Counted from the stretch's first letter, positions 19,953-30,418 are shown. The stretch is 57,929 nucleotides of DNA from Planobispora rosea (GCF_014648175.1 NZ_BMQP01000052.1:1-57929); one strand, 5' to 3'. Notes: a model not told the origin generated them from the sequence alone. Translations and numbers: made by a program.

Positions 19953-20166
19953 GGTCGCACTCCCCGTTCTCGGTCGATGGAGTCCAGGGTGGCCGAGCGC
20001 GCTTGCGTCACGCTGTCACGGCGGTGTCAAGGGATCACATGCCCAGGTCCGGAGACTCACAAGTGCGGTACGGCGGTGCGGTGGCGGAGCGGTTTTGGGA
20101 CCCGTAATCCAAACGTTCACCCGGGCGCGATGACGAGCCGCGCCCGCACCGGGCATACTCCTCCAC

Positions 20167-20964
20167 GTGCAGCGCCGTTACGCCTTCCTCGACCATCCCG
20201 TCCCGCTCGCCTTCGCCCACCGGGGCGGAGCGCTGGAGGGCCGGGAGAACACCTACGCGGCCTTCGCGCACGCGGTGGAGCTCGGTTACACCTATCTGGA
20301 GACCGACGCCCACGCCACCGCCGACGGCGTGCTGCTCGCCTTCCACGACCACACCCTGGACCGGGTGACCGACCGGAGCGGCAGGATCTCCGCGCTGCCG
20401 TACCGGACGGTGCGCGAGGCGCGGATCGGCGGCGCCGAGGAGATCCCGCTCCTGGAGGAGCTGCTGGGCTCCTGGCCCGAGGCGCGCTTCAACATCGACG
20501 TCAAGGAGGCGGAGGCCATCGCCCCGCTGGCCAGGGTGGTCAAGCGGACCAACGCCTACGACCGGATCTGCCTGACCTCCTTCTCCGACGAGCGGCTGGC
20601 CCGCGCCCGCGCCGCGATGGGCCGGGACGTGTGCTCCGCCCTCGGCCCGCGCGGCGTCGCCGCCCTGCGCGCCGCGGCCGCCACCTCCGCCTACGGGCGC
20701 CTGCTGACCCGCCTGGCCCGCGCCGGGGTGCCGTGCGCGCAGGTGCCCGTGGGCTTCCGGGGGCTGCGGGTCACCACCCCCGCGCTGGTCCGTACGGCGC
20801 ACGCCCTCGGCATGCAGATCCACGTGTGGACCGTCAACGGCACCCGGGAGATGGAGCGCCTGCTCGATCTCGGCGTGGACGGCGTGATGACCGACAACGT
20901 CACCGGTCTGCGCGAGGTGCTCCGGGCGCGCGGCCAGTGGCATCCGGGGCGGCTGGCCGCCTGA
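20167..20964 (+). CDS. Glycerophosphodiester phosphodiesterase
   Basis: A 265-aa GDPD-family enzyme that cleaves glycerophosphodiesters to glycerol-3-phosphate and an alcohol. The catalytic and metal-binding residues are visible: FAHRGGALEGRENT (His and Glu), YLETDAHATADG (Glu-x-Asp), and FHDHTLDRVTD (second His). RFNIDVKEAEA and IHVWTVNGTREMERLLDLGV are the later TIM-barrel strands. No signal peptide is evident, so it is cytoplasmic. It uses a GTG start. The UMF1-type carrier follows 174 bp downstream, but a functional link is not shown. Confidence 0.92.
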   Translation: MQRRYAFLDHPVPLAFAHRGGALEGRENTYAAFAHAVELGYTYLETDAHATADGVLLAFHDHTLDRVTDRSGRISALPYRTVREARIGGAEEIPLLEELLGSWPEARFNIDVKEAEAIAPLARVVKRTNAYDRICLTSFSDERLARARAAMGRDVCSALGPRGVAALRAAAATSAYGRLLTRLARAGVPCAQVPVGFRGLRVTTPALVRTAHALGMQIHVWTVNGTREMERLLDLGVDGVMTDNVTGLREVLRARGQWHPGRLAA

Positions 20965-21138
20965 CACCCCTGGCGCGCGCCCCGTCCCGGCTGGGAGGAT
21001 CCCGGCGTCGGCCGTACCCGGCCCGGCGGACCTCCGGGACGGGCCGCGCCCCCACCACGAAGACCTCCGGCAGCACCGGCGCCGAAGTCCCAGCGAGCCG
21101 CACGCGGCCGCATCCCCCGAGCGAACCGAGGACCGCCC

Positions 21139-22494
21139 ATGACAACCTCACCGGTCGTCGAAGAGACCCCCCAGTCCCGTCGGCGCGAGCAGTTCGGCTG
21201 GTACTGGTACGACTGGGCCAACTCGGCCTTCCCCACCACGGTCCTGACCGTCTTCCTGGGGCCGTACCTGACGACGATCGCCGAGTCCGCCGCCGGGGGC
21301 GCGCCGTACATCCCGGTGCTCTGGTTCGACGTACGGCCCAGCGCCTACTACTCCTTCGTGGTCGGTGTCGCCGCCATCCTGCAGATCATCCTGATGCCCA
21401 TGGTGGGCGCCCTGGCCGACCACACCGGCCGGAAGAAGGAGATCATGGGGGCCTTCGCCTACCTGGGCGCGGGCGCCACGGTCTGCTTCTGGTTCCTGTC
21501 CGGCGACCGCTACCTGCTGGGCGGCCTGCTGTTCACCGTCGCCAGCGTCAGCTTCGCCGCCGCGTTCGTCGTCTACAACTCGTTCCTGCCCCAGATCGCC
21601 ACGGCCGACGAGCGCGACGGGGTCTCCGCGCGGGGCTGGGGCTTCGGCTACCTCGGCGGCGGCCTGCTGCTCGCGGTCCACCTGGGGCTGTTCCTCTTCC
21701 ACGACTCCTTCGGCGTCTCCGAAGGCGACGCGGTGCGCATCGCACTGGCCTCCTCCGGCCTGTGGTGGGGCGGTTTCACGATCATCCCGATGCTCCGGCT
21801 GCGCAACCGGCGGGCCCTCGCTCCGGGGACGGAGAGCGCGGGGCGGGCCGTGACCGGCAGCTTCCGGCAGCTGGGCCGCACGATCAGGGATCTGCGCAAC
21901 TACCCGCTGACGCTGGGCTTCCTGGTCACCTACCTGATCTACAACGACGGCGTGCAGACCGTCATCTCCTTCTCGGCCACCTACGCCGACAAGGAGCTCG
22001 GGCTGGACCAGACGGTGCGGATCGCGGCGATCCTGATGGTGCAGTTCGTGGCCTTCGGCGGCGCGCTGCTGCTGGGCAGGCTGGCGAACTCCCTCGGGGC
22101 CAAGAAGGTCGTGATGTACGCGCTGGTGGCCTGGACCGTCGTGGTGGCCGTGGGGTACTTCCTGCCCAAGGGGTCGGCGGCGGCGTTCTTCGCGCTCGGC
22201 TTCGCCATCGCGATCGTGATGGGCGGCACCCAGGCGCTGTCGCGCTCGCTGTTCTCCCACGTGATCCCCCGGGGCAAGGAGGCGGAGTACTACAGCCTGT
22301 ACGAGATCAGCGACAAGGGCTCGACGTTCCTCGGCTCGTTCACCCTCGGGCTGGCCCTGCAGCTGACCGACAGCTACCGGCTGGGCATCCTCACCCTGGT
22401 CGTCTTCTTCGTGGTGGGCCTGGCCGGCCTGGCCGCGATCAACCTCCCCAAGGCCATCCGCGCGGCCGGGAACCCGGTTCCCGAACGCATCTGA
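21139..22494 (+). CDS. MFS transporter, UMF1 / Atg22-like family
   Basis: A 451-aa membrane protein with about 12 hydrophobic helices. QFGWYWYDWANSAFPTTVLTVF is the family opening motif (YDWANS). The loop between helices 2 and 3, ALADHTGRKKEIMGAF, is the MFS motif A. Later helices include LGFLVTYLIYNDGVQTVISF and FALGFAIAIVMGGTQALSRS, also conserved in this family. Eukaryotic relatives release amino acids from vacuoles; the bacterial substrate is unknown. GAGGACCGCCC precedes the ATG. Confidence 0.9.
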   Translation: MTTSPVVEETPQSRRREQFGWYWYDWANSAFPTTVLTVFLGPYLTTIAESAAGGAPYIPVLWFDVRPSAYYSFVVGVAAILQIILMPMVGALADHTGRKKEIMGAFAYLGAGATVCFWFLSGDRYLLGGLLFTVASVSFAAAFVVYNSFLPQIATADERDGVSARGWGFGYLGGGLLLAVHLGLFLFHDSFGVSEGDAVRIALASSGLWWGGFTIIPMLRLRNRRALAPGTESAGRAVTGSFRQLGRTIRDLRNYPLTLGFLVTYLIYNDGVQTVISFSATYADKELGLDQTVRIAAILMVQFVAFGGALLLGRLANSLGAKKVVMYALVAWTVVVAVGYFLPKGSAAAFFALGFAIAIVMGGTQALSRSLFSHVIPRGKEAEYYSLYEISDKGSTFLGSFTLGLALQLTDSYRLGILTLVVFFVVGLAGLAAINLPKAIRAAGNPVPERI

Positions 22495-22569
22495 GGGCCC
22501 TCCAGAGGGATCTTCTGGGGATCTTCTGCGGATCATCTCGAAAACACGCGATTGGATCACGCCGCGTGT

Positions 22570-22596
22570 GGGAATCCACACACGGTATCAAGCGTT
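22570..22596 (+). promoter_or_regulatory. SigR-type (thiol-stress) promoter of rbpA
   Basis: GGGAAT at 22570-22575, an 18-base spacer, and GTT at 22594-22596 match the SigR/SigH consensus GGAAT-N18-GTT exactly. The element lies about 55 bp before the rbpA start. In Streptomyces rbpA is known to be part of the SigR regulon. Confidence 0.82.
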
Positions 22597-22650
22597 GTAC
22601 GCCGTGGGAGACGAACCCCTCACGACGGGGCCCTCAGGAGGCATTGAGAC

Positions 22651-22995
22651 ATGGGCGAGCGTGCGCTGCGCGGTACCCGACTCGGGGCGACCAGCTACGA
22701 GAACGACCGCAACACCGATCTGGCCCCGCGCCAGGAGGTGTCCTACACCTGCCCGAAGGGCCATCGGTTCGACGTCCCCTTTGCGGCCGAGGCGGAGATC
22801 CCGGCGACATGGGAGTGCCGCATGTGCGGCGCCGTCGCCCTCCGCGTGGACGGTGAGCAGCCGGAGGCCAAGAAGGCCAAGCCTCCGCGCACCCACTGGG
22901 ACATGCTGCTGGAGCGACGCACGATCGAGGACCTGGAGGAGGTGCTCAACGAGCGCCTGGCGATCCTGCGCGCACAGCGCCGCAAGAGCGCCTGA
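22651..22995 (+). CDS. rbpA: RNA polymerase-binding protein RbpA
   Basis: A 114-aa actinobacterial transcription factor that binds the principal sigma factor and RNA polymerase and stabilises open complexes. N-terminal tail RALRGTRLGATSYENDRNTD reaches into the active-site cleft in known structures; the core zinc-like domain has CPKGHRF and ECRMCG; the C-terminal sigma-interacting domain is THWDMLLERRTIEDLEEVL. GGAGG precedes the ATG closely. A SigR-type promoter lies upstream and a strong intrinsic terminator downstream, so the gene is monocistronic. Confidence 0.97.
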   Translation: MGERALRGTRLGATSYENDRNTDLAPRQEVSYTCPKGHRFDVPFAAEAEIPATWECRMCGAVALRVDGEQPEAKKAKPPRTHWDMLLERRTIEDLEEVLNERLAILRAQRRKSA

Positions 22996-23043
22996 CCACA
23001 GGGAGAGCAGGACCGTCTGGACCGTTCGGGGAACGGACGCGGA

Positions 23044-23087
23044 CCGGAGCCCCCGGCACCTTCGCGGTGCCGGGGGCTCCGGCTTTT
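23044..23087 (+). terminator. Strong intrinsic terminator after rbpA
   Basis: A perfect 17-bp stem, CCGGAGCCCCCGGCACC pairing with its mirror, closes a five-base TTCGC loop and is followed by CTTTT. The next 220 bp up to the protease gene hold no convincing gene. Confidence 0.92.
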
Positions 23088-23318
23088 CCGGCGGGCCCGC
23101 CCGGAGGCTTTTTCCGGAGGGCCCGCCGGGGCCGGTGACGTCATATCACGACGATAGGGATTTTTTGCGACATCCCTTCCCCCAGCCGGGACACGTACCG
23201 TGGCGGCACCACCCACCACCGGCCGATCAACGAGATTCTGCGGGCGTACGGGCTCACGCTCCGCGGCGCCCCCTGACCGCATCCGCACACCCCCCGATGG
23301 CCGAGGAGGCCGTACGCA

Positions 23319-23867
23319 ATGCTGAGAATCATCCGCTCCGCGCTGGCGATCGCGCTCGGGCTCACCTTCCTGACGGCGGTGCCGGCGCAGGCCGAGCCCG
23401 CCCCCTCCGCCGCCGTGCGCACGCTCCGGTACGACGCCAGCCGGGCCGCCGAGTTCCGCGCCGCCGTGGACCAGGCGGCGCAGATCTGGAACGCCAGTGT
23501 CACCAACGTGCGCCTGGTCCCGGGCACCCCCGCGGACTTCGTGGTGCTGGCCGACAACGGCTGGCCCCGCGCCCTGCCCACCCGGCTGGGGCGCGGCACC
23601 ATCTGGATCGGCCGGCAGGCGACCTCCCAGGGCTACAACGCCCTGCGCATCTCCACCCACGAGATCGGCCACATCCTGGGCCTGCCCGACCGGCGCACCG
23701 GCCGCTGCACGGACCTGATGTCCGGCTCAAGTGCGGGTGTGAGCTGCACCAACCCCTACCCCAACGCCGCCGAGAAAGCCGAGGTGGACCGGAACTTCGC
23801 CGGTTTCGCGCCGCCCGTCGACTTCGGTGAGCTGCACATCGACAGCCCGGAGGCGGCGACCCGGTGA
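23319..23867 (+). CDS. Snapalysin-family secreted zinc metalloprotease (M7)
   Basis: A 182-aa secreted small neutral protease. The signal peptide is MLRIIRSALAIALGLTFLTA with cleavage after AQA. The zinc site is THEIGHILGLPD (HExxHxxGxxD), followed by the family features RCTDLMSGSSAG and a late cysteine in VSCTNPYPNAAEKAEVDRNF; the two cysteines could form the conserved disulfide. In Streptomyces the equivalent gene is usually activated by a LysR neighbour, absent here. The upstream 220 bp include a short AT-rich stretch near 23145-23170 that may hold the promoter. Confidence 0.92.
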   Translation: MLRIIRSALAIALGLTFLTAVPAQAEPAPSAAVRTLRYDASRAAEFRAAVDQAAQIWNASVTNVRLVPGTPADFVVLADNGWPRALPTRLGRGTIWIGRQATSQGYNALRISTHEIGHILGLPDRRTGRCTDLMSGSSAGVSCTNPYPNAAEKAEVDRNFAGFAPPVDFGELHIDSPEAATR

Positions 23868-23898
23868 CCCGGCCCGCCGCCCGGGGAAAGATGCAGGC

Positions 23899-24342
23899 GT
23901 GACCCACGCCCGCATCAGCGTCTCGGTGGAGGCGGAGGCGAGCCCCTCACGGGTGTTCGCCGTACTGACCGACTGGCCCCGCCACGACGAGTGGATGGTC
24001 CTGACCCGCGCGCGCGTCACGGCCGGTGACGGCCGCAGCGCCGGGAGCAGGCTGGCCGCCTTCACCGGTCTGGGACCGGTCGGCTTCCTGGACACCATGG
24101 AGATCACCGAATGGGATCCGCCGACGGCGGTGGCGGTCCGGCACACCGGGCGGCTGGTGCGCGGCACCGGCGTCTTCCGGGTGCTGCCCCGGCCCGGCGG
24201 AGGCAGCGTCATCGGCTGGGAGGAGGACCTCGACCTGCCGTTCGGCCCGGTCGGCAGGCTCGGCTGGCCGCTGCTCCGGCCGGTCAACGAGGCCTTCTTC
24301 CGGCTCTCGCTGCGCCGCCTGGCCGATCTCAGCGCGGAGTGA
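23899..24342 (+). CDS. SRPBCC (START-like) family protein
   Basis: A 147-aa single-domain helix-grip protein. SVSVEAEASPSRVFAVLTDW is the usual first strand and helix, GRSAGSRLAAFTGLGPVGF and PTAVAVRHTGRLVRGTGVFR follow as strands, and a long C-terminal helix (VNEAFFRLSLRRLADL) closes the hydrophobic cavity. Such proteins bind lipids or polyketides or serve as coenzyme Q-like chaperones; the ligand is unknown. I take the GTG preceded by GGGGAAAG rather than an upstream ATG that overlaps the protease gene. Confidence 0.83.
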   Translation: MTHARISVSVEAEASPSRVFAVLTDWPRHDEWMVLTRARVTAGDGRSAGSRLAAFTGLGPVGFLDTMEITEWDPPTAVAVRHTGRLVRGTGVFRVLPRPGGGSVIGWEEDLDLPFGPVGRLGWPLLRPVNEAFFRLSLRRLADLSAE

Positions 24343-24396
24343 CCCCGGCGGACACGCCCGGCGGCGCGGAGACCCCGCTCACGGCGCGGCGGGGCG

Positions 24397-24972
24397 TCAG
24401 CCCTTGGGCAGGTCCCGGCTGGGATCGCGGGTGACCGGGCCGTCGGCGTCGTCGTCGATGACCTCGCCGTGGATGACGGGGCCAGAACCGCCCGGCCGCC
24501 CGCGCCGGGCCTCGTCGAAGGCTCCGAAGGGGCCGAAGGGCGAGCCCGCCGGACCCGCCGCGCCGAACGGCATGCCGAGGCCGGGCCCCGCCCCGGTCTT
24601 GGCGAGCGCCCGGACCCGGCGGGCGAAGAACCAGGAGCCGAGCCGGCGCATCAGCGGCCGGGTGAACGGCAGCACCAGCAGGAAGCCCGCGACATCGGTG
24701 AGGAAGCCGGGGGTGAGCAGCAGCGCGCCACCCGCGACGATCATGGCGCCGTCGGCGAGCTCCCGGTCGGGCATGCGGCCCTGGCCGAGCGCGGCCTGCA
24801 GGCTCTGCCAGGCCCGGCGGCCCTCGCGGCGGACGATCCAAGCGCCGAAGAGGCTGTCGGCGAGCAGCAGGGCGACCGTGGGCCAGCCGCCGATGACCTG
24901 ACCGACCTGGATGAGCACCCAGATCTCCAGGATCGGGACCACCAGGAAGGACAGGAACAGGAGAAGGCGCAT
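24397..24972 (-). CDS. fxsA: FxsA family membrane protein
   Basis: A 191-aa inner-membrane protein. The first 100 residues follow FxsA closely: MRLLLFLSFLVVPILEIWVL, GGWPTVALLLADSLFGAWIV, and GAMIVAGGALLLTPGFLTDV. The C-terminal 70 residues form a Gly/Pro/Phe-rich and acidic cytoplasmic tail that is variable in the family. E. coli FxsA relieves exclusion of phage T7 by plasmid F; its normal job is unknown. GAGGAAACG precedes the ATG. It lies 196 bp downstream of the mannosyltransferase, and a REP-like element occupies the gap, as in the conserved actinobacterial rbpA-fxsA-ppm-lnt neighbourhood. Confidence 0.88.
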   Translation of the reverse strand: MRLLLFLSFLVVPILEIWVLIQVGQVIGGWPTVALLLADSLFGAWIVRREGRRAWQSLQAALGQGRMPDRELADGAMIVAGGALLLTPGFLTDVAGFLLVLPFTRPLMRRLGSWFFARRVRALAKTGAGPGLGMPFGAAGPAGSPFGPFGAFDEARRGRPGGSGPVIHGEVIDDDADGPVTRDPSRDLPKG

Positions 24973-25044
24973 CGTTTCCTCACTCGGGCGCGGGCCGTAC
25001 GACAGTGTCAACGCCCACGGGCTCCGCCGCGTTCCGCTGTGCTT

Positions 25045-25164
25045 ATGGCGACGCTGCGCGTCGCGGCTCGGGGGCTGATAACCGGTGCCTTCCCTCGTCG
25101 CGCTCCGTCGCTGCGCTCCGGCACGCTCCTCAGTCCAGCGCACCGGCGCCCCCTCGCAGGCCCG
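25045..25164. repeat. REP-like dispersed element, copy A
   Basis: The element begins ATGGCGACGCTGCGCGTCGC, continues GGCTCGGGGGCTGATAACCG and ends around CACCGGCGCCCCCTCG. It contains a 7-bp hairpin (GCGACGC/GCGTCGC) and outer complementary blocks GGGGGC and GCCCCC with ACCGGTG/CACCGG inside. A relative lies at 49277-49390 and a truncated copy at 49392. It fills the space between fxsA and the mannosyltransferase gene. Confidence 0.75.
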
Positions 25165-25168
25165 TTTC

Positions 25169-25912
25169 TCAGCGGGGGCGGCGCAGCCGGTGGGGCAGGC
25201 CGGAGACCCCCCAGACCGTGACCCGCCAGAGCGCCTCGGTGATGACGCTCCGGCTCATCTTGCTGGCTCCGACGGTGCGCTCCACGAAGGTGATGGGCAC
25301 CTCGGCCACGCGCAGTCCGTGCCGGGCCGTACGGAGCGTCAGGTCCACCTGGAAGCAGTAACCCTGCGACTCGACACCGTCCAGGCCGATCTTCTCCAGG
25401 GTGGACGCGCGGTAGGCGCGGAAGCCCGCGGTGGCGTCGCGGACCGGCATTCCGAGCATCACCCGGGTGTAGGCGTTGGCCCCGCGCGACAGGAACTGCC
25501 GGGAGGCCGGCCAGTTGACCACCTTGCCGCCGGAGACGTAGCGGGAGCCGATCGCCAGGTCGGCCCCGTCGGACACGGCCTGAAGCAGCCTGGGCAGCTC
25601 CTCCGGCTGGTGCGATCCGTCGGCGTCCATCTCCACGAGGATGTCGTAGCCCTCGGCCAGGCCCCAGCGGAACCCCGCGATGTAGGCGGCGCCGAGTCCC
25701 TGCTTGCCCGGCCGGTGGAGCACCCGGACGTGGTCGTCGGCGGCCGCCAGCTCGTCGGCCACCTGACCGGTGCCGTCGGGGCTGTTGTCGTCGGCGACGA
25801 GGACGTGCGCCTCCGGGACCGACGCGCGCACCCGCTCAACGATCTTCGGCAGGTTCTCCCGTTCGTTGTACGTCGGAACGATGACGAGCACCCTGCCGAA
25901 CGTCTGCTCCAT
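25169..25912 (-). CDS. ppm1: Polyprenol-phosphate mannosyltransferase (Ppm1-like, GT2)
   Basis: A 247-aa GT-A glycosyltransferase that makes polyprenyl-phosphate mannose from GDP-mannose for lipoglycan and protein mannosylation. VLVIVPTYNERENLPKIVER, VADDNSPDGTGQVADEL, the DxD-type metal site VEMDADGSHQPEELPRLL, and GSRYVSGGKVVNWPASRQFL are diagnostic. No C-terminal membrane anchor is present; in Mycobacterium tuberculosis the homologue is fused to, or works with, Lnt, and here the start ATG overlaps the lnt stop (TGATG), reproducing that link as an operon. A GTG one codon upstream is an alternative start. Confidence 0.94.
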   Translation of the reverse strand: MEQTFGRVLVIVPTYNERENLPKIVERVRASVPEAHVLVADDNSPDGTGQVADELAAADDHVRVLHRPGKQGLGAAYIAGFRWGLAEGYDILVEMDADGSHQPEELPRLLQAVSDGADLAIGSRYVSGGKVVNWPASRQFLSRGANAYTRVMLGMPVRDATAGFRAYRASTLEKIGLDGVESQGYCFQVDLTLRTARHGLRVAEVPITFVERTVGASKMSRSVITEALWRVTVWGVSGLPHRLRRPR

Positions 25913-27639
25913 CACGCGTCTCCCACCTGCTGGTCGTCATTGTGATCCACGAGGCGCGCCGGGCGGCGGTTCCGGCGCGCCGGGACCGCGCCCAGCGCGA
26001 ATGTACCCATCAGTATCAAGGCCCACTCCGGCAGGGCGCCAACCCTGGTCGCGACCGTGCTCGCCGTACGGACCTGGACCTCCAGCACGGCCATGTCGGG
26101 AACCAGCTCGCGGGTCTGCCAGGTCACCCGTCCCTCCGGGGTCACCGACGCGGAGATGCCGGTGATCGCCGAGGTGACCACCGCGCGGTTGTGCTCCACG
26201 GCGCGCAGCTGGGACATGGCGAGCTGCTGGGGCGGCAGGTTGGTCAGCGCGTAGGTCGCGTTGTTGGTCTGCACCACCAGCGGGCTCGCGCCCGTCCTGG
26301 CGGTGCCGCGGACGACGTCGTCGTAGGCGACCTCGTAGCAGTTGATCGCCCCGACGGTCACCGGCCCCATCCGCAGGTCGCCGTCGCGGGTGCCGGCCAG
26401 CGACTGCCTGCCGACCAGGTTGGCCCGCTCGAACAGGGCGAGCACGAGATCCTTCAGCGGGGTGTACTCCCCGAACGGCACCAGCTGCTGCTTGTCGTAG
26501 TAGGCGCCGGGGCCGGTGACCGGGTCCCAGACCAGGCTGCGGGTGGCGCGGTGGCTGTCTCCGATCGCCACCACGGCCCCGACGAGGACGGGCACCCCGA
26601 TGTCCTTCACCGCCGCGTCGATCTCCTGCCGGGCCGTGGCGCTGCGGTAGGGGTCGATGTCGGTGGAGTTCTCCGGCAGCACCACGATGTCCGGCCGGGG
26701 CAGTTTCCCCTCCCGCACGGCCCGCGCCATCTCGTGGAGCTTGCCCGTGTGGTTGCGCAGGACCACGGCGGGCTCGTCACCCAGGGGGTACATGCCCCGG
26801 CCCGGCACGTTGCCCTGGACGACGCCGATGGTGACGCTCCTGCCCTCGTCGCCGGGGCGCGGTACGGCGAAGGCCCCGAGCGGGACGGCCAGCGCCCCGG
26901 CGAGCGGGAGGACGAGCGCCCGGCTCCACCGGCGCGGCGCCCCGCCCGGAGACGGTACGGCCGGCCCGGCCCCCTCGGCGACCGCGGGCCCGGCCCCCTC
27001 AGCCCGCGCTGGCCGGAGCACCCGCACGGCGGCGAGGGCGAGGAGGGCGCCGCAGAACACCACCGCGAAGCTCACCAGCGGCGCGCCGCCGAGCGCCGCG
27101 TAGGGAGTGAAGACCGACTCGCCCTGGCTGAAGGCGACCCGCACCCAGGGGAACCCCCCGAAGGGGATCTCTCCCCGGGCCCATTCCATGGCCACCCAGA
27201 GCGCCGAGGTCCACAGCGGCCACAGGGGGAGTCTGACGACTGCGGCGGTGGCGGCGGCCCAGGCCGCGTAGAAGAGGCTCTCGATGGCGACCAGGCCCAG
27301 CCAGGCGTCCACGCCGATCGGGCTCACCCAGCGCAGGCCGGGCAGGAGGAAGGCGGACGCCGTCAGGAGGCCGAGCCAGGCGGCGCGGCGCGGGCGGGCG
27401 CCGTACAGCGCCAGGATGACCAGGGCCGCGCCGGCGGGGGCGAGGAACCAGAGCCCGAGCGGGGGGAAGGCGAGATAGAGCAGCGCCCCCCCGGCGACGG
27501 CGGCCACGGCCCTGGCGAGGGCCGCCCGTCTCGGTGACCCGCCGGAGCCCTCATCCACCGGGCCGCCCGCCTCGGGGACGCCCCCATCCCCTCCCGCGGG
27601 CTCGTCCCCCACCGGGGGAACCGTTCTCTCCTGCACCAC
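25912..27639 (-). CDS. lnt: Apolipoprotein N-acyltransferase Lnt
   Basis: An integral membrane enzyme of about 575 aa that N-acylates lipoproteins. An N-terminal Gly/Pro/Glu-rich tail is followed by roughly seven hydrophobic helices (for example AVAGGALLYLAFPPLGLWF and AALGGAPLVSFAVVFCGALL). The C-terminal nitrilase-like domain has the Glu-Lys-Cys triad: IVVLPENSTDIDP, YYDKQQLVPFGEYTPL and AINCYEVAYDD. I start at the GTG with AAGGAG seven bases upstream; a GTG six codons earlier has no ribosome site. A perfect 20-bp palindrome lies just upstream. It is translationally coupled to the Ppm1-like gene. Confidence 0.93.
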   Translation of the reverse strand: MVQERTVPPVGDEPAGGDGGVPEAGGPVDEGSGGSPRRAALARAVAAVAGGALLYLAFPPLGLWFLAPAGAALVILALYGARPRRAAWLGLLTASAFLLPGLRWVSPIGVDAWLGLVAIESLFYAAWAAATAAVVRLPLWPLWTSALWVAMEWARGEIPFGGFPWVRVAFSQGESVFTPYAALGGAPLVSFAVVFCGALLALAAVRVLRPARAEGAGPAVAEGAGPAVPSPGGAPRRWSRALVLPLAGALAVPLGAFAVPRPGDEGRSVTIGVVQGNVPGRGMYPLGDEPAVVLRNHTGKLHEMARAVREGKLPRPDIVVLPENSTDIDPYRSATARQEIDAAVKDIGVPVLVGAVVAIGDSHRATRSLVWDPVTGPGAYYDKQQLVPFGEYTPLKDLVLALFERANLVGRQSLAGTRDGDLRMGPVTVGAINCYEVAYDDVVRGTARTGASPLVVQTNNATYALTNLPPQQLAMSQLRAVEHNRAVVTSAITGISASVTPEGRVTWQTRELVPDMAVLEVQVRTASTVATRVGALPEWALILMGTFALGAVPARRNRRPARLVDHNDDQQVGDA

Positions 27640-27660
27640 CGGCGAGGCTCCTTGCACTGT

Positions 27661-27680
27661 CGTTCGGGCTAGCCCGAACG
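27661..27680. promoter_or_regulatory. Perfect 20-bp palindrome upstream of lnt
   Basis: CGTTCGGGCTAGCCCGAACG reads the same on both strands and lies 21 bp before the lnt start, around the ribosome-binding region or the 5' leader. A palindrome of this length could be a repressor operator or fold as a leader hairpin. No known consensus is recognised. Confidence 0.55.
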
Positions 27681-27714
27681 CTACCGCCCCGGCCTCCGCC
27701 TCCCCAAACAGCAG

Positions 27715-27746
27715 CGGGGTGATCCCCGCCCTTGGAGATCACCCCG
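27715..27746. other. Stem-loop in the lnt-helD gap
   Basis: CGGGGTGATC pairs with GATCACCCCG around a 12-base loop. It lies between the candidate small RNA and the lnt palindrome. It may be a terminator or attenuator of transcription entering lnt. No T-run follows on either strand. Confidence 0.4.
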
Positions 27747-27774
27747 ACGCGTTCGGCGGTGGCACGGGAGCGGG

Positions 27775-28012
27775 AAAAGGGTCCGGACAGGCCCTTCGGA
27801 CCGGCTTCCGTCCCGTCGGCGGCGGGCTCGGACTGCCGTTGTCTACTGGGTGTCCAGACCCCTCCTGGGTCCAATCCCCCGCCCGGCTGGGGTGCCCCGA
27901 CCCGACGGACCACCGGTCCTGCACCTGGCTGTTCGGGAGGAGCTGCACTCCGCCCGGACGCAGGAACCGGTGACGCCGGAGACGGCCAACCGGCCAGTCC
28001 CGTGCTGGACTG
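27775..28012 (-). ncRNA. Candidate small non-coding RNA between helD and lnt
   Basis: The 475-bp gap between helD and lnt has no convincing gene. On the minus strand a good promoter (TTGACA, 16 bases, TAGTTT) would start a transcript near 28012. It begins with a hairpin (CCAGTCC/GGACTGG) and ends with GGTCCG/CGGACC followed by CCTTTT near 27775, which resembles a weak intrinsic terminator. The product would be about 235-240 nt and GC-rich. It does not match tmRNA, RNase P or SRP RNA motifs I know. It could equally be a long lnt leader. Confidence 0.3.
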
Positions 28013-28018
28013 GGCAGC

Positions 28019-28046
28019 AAACTACCGGCACCGGTCCAGATGTCAA
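28019..28046 (-). promoter_or_regulatory. Sigma-70-type promoter in the helD-lnt gap
   Basis: Read on the minus strand, TTGACA (28046-28041) and TAGTTT (28024-28019) are 16 bases apart, close to the principal-sigma consensus. It points toward lnt and is about 370 bp before the lnt start codon. Confidence 0.5.
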
Positions 28047-28114
28047 CCCCGTCACCAGCTGCGGAGACGCCAGTCGCCGCAGCTAGCACATGATCGACAA
28101 GAGCGTCAATGCTC

Positions 28115-30418
<2,304 letters not shown>

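Noticed and set aside
19977..20120. tRNA-Ser/Leu-like strings (GTGGCCGAGCG) in the hotdog-GDPD gap
   Set aside because: No matching acceptor stem, anticodon arm or T-arm could be built around them.
23139..23275. Short plus-strand frame ending HHRPINEILRAYGLTLRGAP before the snapalysin gene
   Set aside because: It looks protein-like at the end but has no start codon or ribosome site and only about 45 codons; perhaps a remnant, too weak to annotate.
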